Assembly: GCA_041920215.1 (NCBI GenBank)
Contig: JAYRSJ010000014.1
Coordinates: 1-64,000 of the forward strand
Reading direction: 5' to 3'
Source of the DNA: JAYRSJ01 sp041920215
Lineage (GTDB): Bacteria; Pseudomonadota; Gammaproteobacteria; Burkholderiales; Burkholderiaceae_C
DNA: 64,000 nucleotides
The stretch's first letter is position 1; each line of letters starts with the position of its first letter. A program made the position numbers and the translations under genes. The notes under the pieces are model-generated. The model did not search any database. It was not told the DNA's origin and saw only the letters and a program-made list of their open reading frames with translations. Shown piece by piece: positions 17,885 to 25,272 of the stretch.

Positions 17885-18902
17885 TGAGTCGGGCGCGCTC
17901 GCGCTCTGGTAACTGGAAATCTACGGCAGGGAAATCGGCCTCGCGGCCCCCGGCTGGCAAGCTGCAGCTCAAGGTCTTGGCGTGGCTGATGATCCAGGGG
18001 CGGTCGCCGGTGCTCGGCGTCAACTCAAGCACAAACTCGGAGCACCATTCTATCGGCTGCAGCTGATGCCGCACCCGCATCGCCCGTCCGACGGTGCTGA
18101 CGCCGGCCCAGCTGAAGGGGTTGGTCTCGCCCGAGGTGGGGGCGCCTGGCAACTGGGCCAGCCCGTCAACGCGGGCATCGATACTGGCCTGTGCGGTGGC
18201 CTCGTCGAGGCCATCCAGCATCAGCACCTGGCGCGGGGCGGTGTTGCGGTTGAAGTTGCCGTCGCCCTGGGTGGCCACCAGATCGTCGCAGCTGCGGGCG
18301 CGCCAGCCGTCGGCCAGCTTGTCCATGCCGCGTACCCGGCGCAATTCCTCGGGGCTGAGCAGGGGCGAGTTGCGCGGCGGCGGCAGGCCGCTGCTGCGGT
18401 ACTCGAAGGTCTCGGCGCCCTGCAGGCGCTTGAGCCCGTCGGCGTCGATATAGTCCGCCACCGTATCGGCCAGCTCGGCGGCCAGGCCCTCGTCGGCGCC
18501 GCAGAAGCGCATCAGCGCGCTGAGCCGTGCCGCCGTCGCGCGGTTGAGGTTCACCAGGCCGCGCAGATCCTGAAAGCTGATCTGCTCCTGCGGGCCCAGG
18601 CGCATCGTGCGGCCGTCCATGAACAGCCGGCCGGCATAGCTGTCGATGCTGAGGTGGCGCGGCACGCCGGTGGCGGCAATGAAGGCGGCACGCGAGGTCG
18701 CGCTGATCACCGCCCTTTCGGCGGCCACGCGCTCGCGCAGCAGCTTCACGCTCATCGCGTTGTTGTAGGCCTGGCTGGCCACGGTGGCGGCGACCACGGC
18801 CAGGCCGGCGAGTACCCACAACACCATGGCCAGCGCGAAGCCGCGGGCCGCTGGCCCGGCAGGCCCGGTCCGGCGAGCGATCCTCGCGCCCATCGCTGCC
18901 AT
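17853..18902 (-). CDS. gspK: Type II secretion minor pseudopilin GspK
   Basis: 349 residues. A prepilin-type N-terminus is cut after Gly21 (RGFALAMVLWVL); position +5 is Met, not Glu, as expected for GspK, the tip pseudopilin. The long body with FQDLRGLVNLN, a helix-hairpin-helix-like stretch and SPEELRRVRGM matches GspK. With GspI and GspJ it caps the pseudopilus and starts its assembly. It begins 3 bases after the gspJ stop. Confidence 0.9.
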   Translation of the reverse strand: MAAMGARIARRTGPAGPAARGFALAMVLWVLAGLAVVAATVASQAYNNAMSVKLLRERVAAERAVISATSRAAFIAATGVPRHLSIDSYAGRLFMDGRTMRLGPQEQISFQDLRGLVNLNRATAARLSALMRFCGADEGLAAELADTVADYIDADGLKRLQGAETFEYRSSGLPPPRNSPLLSPEELRRVRGMDKLADGWRARSCDDLVATQGDGNFNRNTAPRQVLMLDGLDEATAQASIDARVDGLAQLPGAPTSGETNPFSWAGVSTVGRAMRVRHQLQPIEWCSEFVLELTPSTGDRPWIISHAKTLSCSLPAGGREADFPAVDFQLPERERARLNAAPRQPFGN

Positions 18903-18905
18903 CGC

Positions 18906-19556
18906 TCAGTTCTCCCAGAACATCTTGGGCCGCGGATAGAGCCGCCGGGTCTCGCCCTGGAAGGGGTACCACATCAAGGGCTCCTTGTTCTGGCTCTCGC
19001 GCAGCACGATGGCGCGCGGCAGCACCGCAGCATGCACGTCCTTGGGGTCGAAGGCGGCGGTCGGCCACTCGTCATGGAGGCGCCCTGCGGCGTCCTGGAA
19101 GGCAAACTCCACCGGCTTGTCGAAGCGCGCGATCACGGCTGGCCGGGGCTCGCCGCCGCCGGTGGGCGCCCACAGCTCGTCGATCAGCAGGGTCTGCTGG
19201 CTTTGCCGGTCGCGCTCCAGGCGCAGGCGGAAGGCCTGCACCCCTTGCGCGGTGCCCGAGATCGATGCCAGGCTGAGGCCGCTGATCCGGTCCGCCGCGC
19301 CCTTGAGCGGCTCATCGCCCCCCTCGGGGGCAGCGGCCAGATTGCTGAACAGATCGCGCAGCACCCAGCCCTTGTTCCAGCTGGAATGCAGCTCCTGAGC
19401 GCTGTCCTGGGCGGCGCGGGCGACCAGGGCGGTCTGCGACACGGCCTGCGCCACGAGCGCCATCACCAGGCTCAGGATGGCCATAGACACCAGCAGTTCC
19501 ATCAGCGTCAGGCCGCGCTGCCGGCCGCTGCGGCTAGCGCGCGAAGGGCAGGACAT
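18906..19556 (-). CDS. gspJ: Type II secretion minor pseudopilin GspJ
   Basis: 216 residues with a prepilin peptidase site after Gly15 (RGLTLMELLVSMAIL) and Glu at +5. The C-terminal half has the GspJ-like VEFAFQDAAGRLHDEWP. It forms the pseudopilus tip complex with GspI and GspK. The first 23 bases overlap the end of gspI, typical of the tightly packed operon. Confidence 0.85.
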   Translation of the reverse strand: MSCPSRASRSGRQRGLTLMELLVSMAILSLVMALVAQAVSQTALVARAAQDSAQELHSSWNKGWVLRDLFSNLAAAPEGGDEPLKGAADRISGLSLASISGTAQGVQAFRLRLERDRQSQQTLLIDELWAPTGGGEPRPAVIARFDKPVEFAFQDAAGRLHDEWPTAAFDPKDVHAAVLPRAIVLRESQNKEPLMWYPFQGETRRLYPRPKMFWEN

Positions 19557-19992
19557 TGCGGGTCTCCCGGAGCTGCTGCCAGCCGGTCAGATACAGCGAT
19601 TGCTCGGCCAGCGTGCCGGACTTGAGCCGCGCCGAGGCGCGCACCAGATACAGGCGCACCAGATAGGCGCCATCGCCGCCGGCCTCGTTGCGCACCATCT
19701 GGGCTTCGCCAACCGGCTGGGCCTCCCAGCGCAGGGTCCAGTCGCCCAGCGGGGCCTGGCCGCTGGGCGTGGCCATCGGGTTGAGCGCGCGCAGATAGTC
19801 CAGCGCGGCCAGGCTGCCGAGCAGCTGCTGCTGCTCGGTCTTGAGCCGGGTCAGGCGATCAGCGGTCTGGCCTATCCAGCTGAACAGCACCACCGCGCTG
19901 CTGGCGAAGATCACCATGGCGGCCAGTACCTCGATCATGCTCAGGCCGCGCTCGCGGCGCATGCGACCCAACTGCCTGCTGCCCGGCTTCAT
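19534..19992 (-). CDS. gspI: Type II secretion minor pseudopilin GspI
   Basis: 152 residues, cut after Gly16 (RGLSMIEVLAAMVIF) with Glu at +5. The size and order H-I-J-K match GspI, the partner of GspJ in the pseudopilus tip. It overlaps gspH by 4 bases and gspJ by 23. Confidence 0.82.
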   Translation of the reverse strand: MKPGSRQLGRMRRERGLSMIEVLAAMVIFASSAVVLFSWIGQTADRLTRLKTEQQQLLGSLAALDYLRALNPMATPSGQAPLGDWTLRWEAQPVGEAQMVRNEAGGDGAYLVRLYLVRASARLKSGTLAEQSLYLTGWQQLRETRNVLPFAR

Positions 19993-20513
19993 CGCGCGGC
20001 GGCACTGTTGTCGGGCTGCCAGCTGAAGTCGCAGCTGGGCCCGTGGATGCGCACCAGCAGTGCCGTGTCGGTGGCGCTGCGCAGGGCCACCAAGCCTTCA
20101 TCGCAGAGCCCGTTGGCACGGAAGACCGTGGCATGCACGCGACCCAGGGACCAGCCTGCCGGCAGCTCGATGCGGGCCAGGCCGGGCTCGGTGCCGGCGG
20201 GGCCGAAGCTGCGCTCGTCGAGCAGCAGATCGCGACGCAGCGCACCGGCACGGAAGGCCTGCGCCCGCAGGGCCTCAAGCACCAGCGAGGCCTCCGATCG
20301 GGCCTGCAGCGATGCGTACCAGCGATTCAGCGAGGGCAGGGTCAGGCCCGCCAGCAGGCCCAGCAGCACCATCACGACGATCATCTCCAGCAGCGTGAAA
20401 CCGCCGGCAGCGCCGGCCCTGCTGGAACCGCGTGAACCGCGGGAGCCGCAGGAACCGCGTGAGGCGGGACAAGGGCAGGGCTTCGGCGCAGCGCCTGCGT
20501 CAGAACGCCACAT
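19989..20513 (-). CDS. gspH: Type II secretion minor pseudopilin GspH, unusually long leader
   Basis: 174 residues from the ATG at 20513, which lies inside the last codons of gspG. The cleavage site is after Gly38 (GGFTLLEMIVVMVLLG) with Glu at +5. A 38-residue leader is much longer than the 5-20 residues usual for pseudopilins, and its Gly-Ser-Arg-rich part is coded by a 9-base tandem repeat (20425-20469). The body fits GspH. Either the leader really is long or translation starts at a non-standard codon nearer the repeat. Confidence 0.78.
   Translation of the reverse strand: MWRSDAGAAPKPCPCPASRGSCGSRGSRGSSRAGAAGGFTLLEMIVVMVLLGLLAGLTLPSLNRWYASLQARSEASLVLEALRAQAFRAGALRRDLLLDERSFGPAGTEPGLARIELPAGWSLGRVHATVFRANGLCDEGLVALRSATDTALLVRIHGPSCDFSWQPDNSAAAR
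20425..20469 (+). repeat. Five 9-bp tandem repeats inside gspH leader
   Basis: Five consecutive 9-base units: GAACCGCGT, GAACCGCGG, GAGCCGCAG, GAACCGCGT and a degenerate GAGGCGGGA. The unit length is a multiple of three, so copy-number change would lengthen or shorten the GspH leader without a frameshift. Confidence 0.8.
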
Positions 20514-20943
20514 CGGCGTTGATTCCTTCGCCGCCTTCTTTGCCGTCAGCACCCAGGGACACGATGGCAAAGGGCTGGCCGTTCTCGCCGGGCACCTTGT
20601 AGACAAAGGGCTGGCCCCAGGGATCCAGCGGCAGCTGCCCGTCGATATAAGGGCCCTTCCACTGGGAGCGCTGCGGCTCGTTGGCCGGCGCCTCGGCCAG
20701 CAGCTTCAGGCCCTGCTCCTGCGTCGGAATCGCGCCGATGTCGAGCTGGAGGATGCCGATGGCACTGCGCAGCATCTTGATCTGCGTGGTCGCGGTCTGG
20801 ACCTTGGAGCTGTCCACCTTGCCGAACAGACGGGGGCCGACGAGGCCGGCCAGCAGGCCGATGATCACCATGACGATGAGCATTTCCAGCAGGGTGAAGC
20901 CACGCTGCTGGCGCGAACGAGAGGGGGGGAAGGGCGTGGGCAT
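20500..20943 (-). CDS. gspG: Major pseudopilin GspG
   Basis: 147 residues, cut after Gly15 (RGFTLLEMLIVMVIIG) with Glu at +5. The C-terminal GspG signatures are present: YIDGQLPLDPWGQPFVY and a loop with SLGADGKEGGEG for the structural calcium ion. It is the main subunit of the pseudopilus. ATG 20943, 7 bases after the gspF stop, gives a standard leader; an in-frame ATG at 20961 would overlap gspF. Confidence 0.95.
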   Translation of the reverse strand: MPTPFPPSRSRQQRGFTLLEMLIVMVIIGLLAGLVGPRLFGKVDSSKVQTATTQIKMLRSAIGILQLDIGAIPTQEQGLKLLAEAPANEPQRSQWKGPYIDGQLPLDPWGQPFVYKVPGENGQPFAIVSLGADGKEGGEGINADVAF

Positions 20944-20950
20944 GGGGTAC

Positions 20951-22141
20951 TTAGAGCACATTGGTGAGACTGGTGATGGCCAGCATCACGGAGATCATGA
21001 TACCGCCCAGCACCACCGAGATGGCCAGGATGGTCAGCGGTTCCAGCAGCACCAGAAAGCGCTTCAGGCGCTGCTGGCTCTGGTTGCTGTGCATGCGGGC
21101 CAGCGACATCACGGTGCGCGGCAGTGCGCCGGAGCGCTCGCCCACCCGGATCAGGTTGAGGCCGGCGGCGTCCAGCATCGCATGCTCGGCCAGGGCCAGG
21201 CTCAGGGCCTTGCCGCCCCGCACCTCAGCCAGCACCAGCGCCGCCTGGCTGCGCAGGCGGGCACGCCGCAGCGTCGAGTTCGCCTGGGCCAGCGCGGTCA
21301 GCAGCGGCACACGGCTTTCCAGCAGCACACCGAATAGCGAGGACCAGCGCGACAGCTCGGCATGCAGGGTCCACGGGCCCAGCACCGGCAGCCTGGCTGC
21401 CAGCTCCCAGCCTGCGGCACGGGCATCGGCACGCCGGGACAGCCAGATGATCAGCGCCACCACCGCCGCGACGGCGATGCCCACCAGCAGCTGATGCTGG
21501 GTCAGCCACAGTCCAGCACCCAGCACCAGGCGGCTGAGCATGGGCAGATCGGCCTTGGGGTTGTTGAGGATGGCCGCGAAGCGCGGCACGACGAAGATGA
21601 ACATCACCAGCGTCGCCACGATGCCGCTGCCCACCAGCACGGCGGGGTAGAGCATCGCATTGCGCGCCTCCTGCTTGAAGCGCGCGTCGTCCTCCACATG
21701 ATTGGCGGCGGCACGCAGGGCGGCGCCCAGCTTGCCGGTGGTTTCACCGGAGCGCACCAGCTGCGCTACATAGTCAGGCAGGGCCAGGCCCGAAGCGGCC
21801 AGGCTTTCGGAAAAGCTGCTGCCACCGCGCAGGCCCGTCAAGACCTGCTGCAAGGGGTGTTCACGCGGCAGGCCTTGCGCCAGAGTGCCAACCGCCTCGG
21901 CCAGCGGCACGCCGGCCTCGAGCAGGGTGGCAATTTCGTCCAGCAATACCTCCAGCTTGGGGCCGCTACCGGATTTCCCGGGCCTGCCGGCGCTGCCCTC
22001 GGCAGTGCCGAGGCTCAGGCTGATCAATACCAGCTGCTGACGTTCCAGGGTGGTCTGCGCCTCCTGCTCGTTGGCGGCCAGCAGGCTGCCGCGCAAGCGC
22101 TTGCCCGTGGCGTCAAGGGCTGTGTAGCGGTAGCTGTTCAT
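20951..22141 (-). CDS. gspF: Inner-membrane platform protein GspF
   Basis: 396 residues with two GspF/PilC domains. Three hydrophobic segments (AVLVGSGIVATLVMFIFVVP, a second near residues 215-235 and the C-terminal one) and FSESLAASG, VRSGETTGKL and VGERSGALP are family signatures. It anchors pseudopilus assembly and works with GspE. It is the first gene of the minus-strand T2SS operon; ATG 22141 is preferred over the TTG one codon earlier. Confidence 0.93.
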   Translation of the reverse strand: MNSYRYTALDATGKRLRGSLLAANEQEAQTTLERQQLVLISLSLGTAEGSAGRPGKSGSGPKLEVLLDEIATLLEAGVPLAEAVGTLAQGLPREHPLQQVLTGLRGGSSFSESLAASGLALPDYVAQLVRSGETTGKLGAALRAAANHVEDDARFKQEARNAMLYPAVLVGSGIVATLVMFIFVVPRFAAILNNPKADLPMLSRLVLGAGLWLTQHQLLVGIAVAAVVALIIWLSRRADARAAGWELAARLPVLGPWTLHAELSRWSSLFGVLLESRVPLLTALAQANSTLRRARLRSQAALVLAEVRGGKALSLALAEHAMLDAAGLNLIRVGERSGALPRTVMSLARMHSNQSQQRLKRFLVLLEPLTILAISVVLGGIMISVMLAITSLTNVL

Positions 22142-22495
22142 CAAGGGCTAGGTTCGGATAGGAAGGGCGTGGAGATTGGGGCGCAAGGCAGCGGCCTTGC
22201 TTGGGGTCTGGCCGTCGCGGCCTGTAGTCTAGCGACAGGCGCATGTTGTGGGGCTGCAACGTACCTAGGGTGTAGGAGTCACGCGTATTCATGATTAACC
22301 CTCAAAATCCTTTCTGTCCGGTGTTTCCTAGGCTGTTTTTTTGACTCTGGCGTTGCGAGGGCTGAAAAAGATGGCTTAGACTCCGCCCCGACAACGCTTA
22401 GCTCGGCCGATGAGGCAAGACGCGATTGTTGAAGGCGGTGGTCCGCACCTCGTGGGGAGGAGCGCCGTTTGTTAACCAAACATGAGGTTTACTCA
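22142..22495. promoter_or_regulatory. Divergent regulatory region between gspF and surface-protein gene
   Basis: 354 non-coding bases, clearly more AT-rich in 22285-22380 than the flanks. The best plus-strand sigma-70 candidate is TTGCGA (22353-22358), an 18-base gap and TAGACT (22377-22382), giving a leader of about 107 bases. A good Shine-Dalgarno GAGG (22484-22487) sits 8 bases before the surface-protein ATG at 22496 and fixes that start. Two CCTAGG palindromes occur at 22264-22269 and 22327-22332. No clear promoter for the minus-strand gsp operon was found. Confidence 0.4.
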
Positions 22496-24445
22496 ATGAA
22501 AGCAATGAAGAAATTGCAAATTGCAGTGGCAGTCGCTAGCTTGTTTGCTGTCGGCGCTGTCTCTGCGGCCACGATCAGCCAGTCGGGCGTTACCATCGCC
22601 CGCGAAGTGATCGCGTCCGATGCCCAGACTGTGATCGCCCCCACGGCTACCTTCACCTACGCCGGTTCGCTGAGCGCCAACGCCGCTTCGAGCCAGGACT
22701 TCAACATCGTGCTGACCCTGGGTCAAGGCGCGAAGTGGAAGGTCGGCGCTGATCTGCCGACCGTCGGCGTGATCGAATTCAAGGTCTTCGACGGCGGTAG
22801 CTATAAGGCTATCCCGGTGCTGAACGCTGGCGCTACCGCCGCCGGCAAGGCTGCTGTCGAGCTGATCGCTGTTGAGGCTGTTGACGCCACCAACACCGCT
22901 CTGCGCTACAAGTTCCGCCTGGTCAACAAGGACGTTGCTCCGGCCAACCTGAGCCAGGTCCAGGTCAACTTCAACGTGACCAAGGGTGCTGTGCTGGCCG
23001 CTACCGTGTCCGGCGTGGCCTTCGACGCTGCTCCGGCTACTGGCGGTGGCGACAAGTACGCTCTGGTGACCAATCTGTTCACCGTGAACGGCATCGTTGA
23101 CGCCGACGGCGCCAGCGAAATCGCTACCGACGTCTGCTCGGATCCCTTCAAGCGCGTCAGCCTGAACGCCGTCAACTTCACCGGTTCCGGTGTTGGCGTG
23201 GTCGGTGAGTCGGGTGCCGGCGGTGTGACCAACAACGGTTACATCCTGCTGGACCAGGCCCTGAACGTCCGCATCGCCAAGCAGTCGTGGACCCCGAACC
23301 GCACGACCAACCCGGCCGTTGAGAACAAGTCGTTCTCGACCGACCCGACCAACATCGGTTCGACCGGTTCGATGTCGCTGGGTTCGGTGAACTTCCGCAA
23401 CCTGAACACCGCTGCCTGGGACATCGACGTCGACGGCCAGTTCTACAGCTTCCGTGCTAACACCCCGGCTGGCTATGGTGATCTGGCAACGCCGGCTGTC
23501 CTGAGCACCGACGGTGCCGTGGACACCGCCTCGCTGGTCCTGAAGCTGTTCTCGAGCGCTGGCTTCGCCTCGGGCTCGAGCGTCACTCTGGCCAACAACC
23601 CGATGTGCTTGGCTGGTGGCGCCAACGTCGTGTCGTCCGCCGGTACCGCTGTCGCCAGCAATGGCGGCAAGGACTGGACCGTGACCTTCAGCCATGCTCA
23701 GCTGGTGTCGGTTGCTGGTAGCAACGCCGGTGTCAACGACTCGCTGCTGTTCACCAACGCAGGTACCAACCTGGGCGCTGGCACGGCTTACTCGTCGTCG
23801 ACCACCGACCAGTACTACATCTGCTACAACGTTCCGGGCAACACCGAGATTCCGCAGTCGACCTTCGAAGGTATCGCACAGCTGATCAAGGAAACCAATG
23901 CCGGTACGCTGGTCGAGCAGACCAACCAATCCTGCCGCCGTCCGCTGGCTGGCCTGGGTGGTGGCGTGAAGATCGACGTCCGCAACTTCCTGCCGTATGA
24001 CCCGAACAACGCCTTCTACATGGGCATCGTGCGCGTCATCAACAACAGCGAAACCACCGACGCCGACCTGATCGGTCAGTACATCCGTGCTGATGGCAAG
24101 TACGGCAAGTGGGGCAACCTGGGCACGCTGCCGGCCCGTGGCGCTCGTTACTTCACCAGCCAAGAAATCGACACCGCGTTGAGCAACAACAGCTCGCACG
24201 TGGGTGCCGACAACAGCGGTGCTGGTGGTCTGACCGCCGCCGCTGGCGAGGCTCTGCCGGCTAACACCCGTCTGCGCATCTCGTCGACCAAGGCTTCGAC
24301 CCTGCGTGTTCAGAACTACATCTACCACACGGTGTCGGGTGCTCTGACCGAAGTGTCCAGCTCGCAAGGTGCTGACTTCGTGAACGTCGAGGCTTCGGAC
24401 CGCGACCATATCGACCAAGACGCCCAGACCGGCATCAAGAAGTAA
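22496..24445 (+). CDS. Abundant exported surface protein, probable T2SS client (unknown family)
   Basis: 649 residues. A signal peptide (MKAMKKLQIAVAVASLFAVGAVSA, cut after residue 24) leads a Gly/Ala/Ser/Thr/Asn-rich, beta-strand-like body with four cysteines and no membrane helix. I do not recognise the family with certainty; S-layer or nanopod-type surface proteins of Comamonadaceae (NpdA) are one possibility. Codon use differs from all neighbours: many GCT, GGT, CGT, AAC and GAC codons, typical of very highly expressed genes. It has its own leader, a strong ribosome site and a perfect terminator. Sitting between gspF and gspE, it is the obvious candidate substrate of this secretion system; that link is inference. 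Confidence 0.8.
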   Translation: MKAMKKLQIAVAVASLFAVGAVSAATISQSGVTIAREVIASDAQTVIAPTATFTYAGSLSANAASSQDFNIVLTLGQGAKWKVGADLPTVGVIEFKVFDGGSYKAIPVLNAGATAAGKAAVELIAVEAVDATNTALRYKFRLVNKDVAPANLSQVQVNFNVTKGAVLAATVSGVAFDAAPATGGGDKYALVTNLFTVNGIVDADGASEIATDVCSDPFKRVSLNAVNFTGSGVGVVGESGAGGVTNNGYILLDQALNVRIAKQSWTPNRTTNPAVENKSFSTDPTNIGSTGSMSLGSVNFRNLNTAAWDIDVDGQFYSFRANTPAGYGDLATPAVLSTDGAVDTASLVLKLFSSAGFASGSSVTLANNPMCLAGGANVVSSAGTAVASNGGKDWTVTFSHAQLVSVAGSNAGVNDSLLFTNAGTNLGAGTAYSSSTTDQYYICYNVPGNTEIPQSTFEGIAQLIKETNAGTLVEQTNQSCRRPLAGLGGGVKIDVRNFLPYDPNNAFYMGIVRVINNSETTDADLIGQYIRADGKYGKWGNLGTLPARGARYFTSQEIDTALSNNSSHVGADNSGAGGLTAAAGEALPANTRLRISSTKASTLRVQNYIYHTVSGALTEVSSSQGADFVNVEASDRDHIDQDAQTGIKK

Positions 24446-24476
24446 TCACACTACTTCTACCGCTCGTGTTTGGTTG

Positions 24477-24502
24477 AAGGGGGGCCTTGTGCCCCCCTTT
24501 TT
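24477..24502 (+). terminator. Strong intrinsic terminator after surface-protein gene
   Basis: A 9-bp perfect stem (AAGGGGGGC / GCCCCCCTT) with a 5-base loop is followed by a T run (24498-24502). It lies 31 bases after the stop and insulates the surface-protein transcript from the gspE side. Confidence 0.92.
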
Positions 24503-24530
24503 CATTGGCTTCAAGATGGCTCTCTAGACA

Positions 24531-25106
24531 ATGGAACGCGCCAAAGTGATGGTGGACAAGACGAAGACGAGGGATTGGATTGAGCCCGGCCTGAGCCGCC
24601 GCCGGGCCAGCGCCTGGCTGTGCCTGGCACCGCTGTTGCCGCTGCTGCCATTGGGCTTTAGCGGTGCTGCGCAGGCCCAGGTGCTGTCGGACGCGGTGCT
24701 GCAGGCGACCAGCGTCGACAATGTTCTGGCAGCCATAGGCGCCAAGCCGGAACGCTCGGGGCATCTCGGTCTGGACATGCCCGATGTGGTGCTGCCCGGC
24801 CGGGTCAGGGTGCGTTTCAGCAGCGCCATCGCCGGCACCGCCTGGCTGGTGCTGCTGCGTGGTCGCAAGGGGCAGAAGACAACGCCGGGCCCTATGCCAT
24901 CGGCCCCTGCCAACGCTGGCAAAGCCGCCAAGAATTCGGGGCCGCAGCCGGTATTGCTGAGCGCCCAAGCCTTCGATGCCGGCGCAAGCGCCCAGGCCGA
25001 ACAGTGGGTGGATATTCAGCACAGCCAGTATCTGACCTTGCTGGCCCTGAGCCGTGGCCGCTGGTATTTTGTGGAGCGTGAGATCAAGGTGGCCCGACGC
25101 CCCTGA
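24531..25106 (+). CDS. Small exported protein of unknown function, T2SS-linked
   Basis: 191 residues with a hydrophobic signal segment (about 27-49) ending AQA before Gln50. The mature protein has VVLPGRVRVRFSSAIAG followed by WLVLLRGRKG, then a Pro/Ala linker and a C-terminal part ending WYFVEREIKVARRP. The body looks like a small beta-sandwich, but I do not recognise the family. It stands between the surface-protein terminator and gspE. A role as a chaperone or accessory factor for the surface protein is only a guess. An in-frame ATG at 24549 is an alternative start. Confidence 0.6.
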   Translation: MERAKVMVDKTKTRDWIEPGLSRRRASAWLCLAPLLPLLPLGFSGAAQAQVLSDAVLQATSVDNVLAAIGAKPERSGHLGLDMPDVVLPGRVRVRFSSAIAGTAWLVLLRGRKGQKTTPGPMPSAPANAGKAAKNSGPQPVLLSAQAFDAGASAQAEQWVDIQHSQYLTLLALSRGRWYFVEREIKVARRP

Positions 25107-25272
25107 GTTGTCCTGGCTATCGCCAGGCGTGCCCGGAAATCACCGGAGCGTGATCAAGCAGTCATCGAGGAACGTCGAGGATCTTCGGATATGGCGAGGG
25201 GTGTCAGAGTTAGACTCGCGCACCGGCCGGGCGGCTTCAAACCCCGGCGCGCCTGCGGATTGGACAGTACAG

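Noticed and set aside
22341..22346. TTGACT as -35 box for the surface-protein gene
   Set aside because: No acceptable -10 box lies 16-19 bases downstream.
22406..22413. GCCGATGA resembling a flagellar sigma-28 -10 box
   Set aside because: The matching TAAA -35 at the right spacing is absent.
22493..24418. 641-codon open frame opposite the surface-protein gene
   Set aside because: It is the mirror of a strongly biased coding sequence; the plus-strand frame has a signal peptide, ribosome site and terminator, the minus-strand one has none.
24531..25106. SoxY/SoxZ-like sulfur carrier
   Set aside because: A loose resemblance in one beta segment only; no conserved carrier Cys motif and no sox genes nearby.
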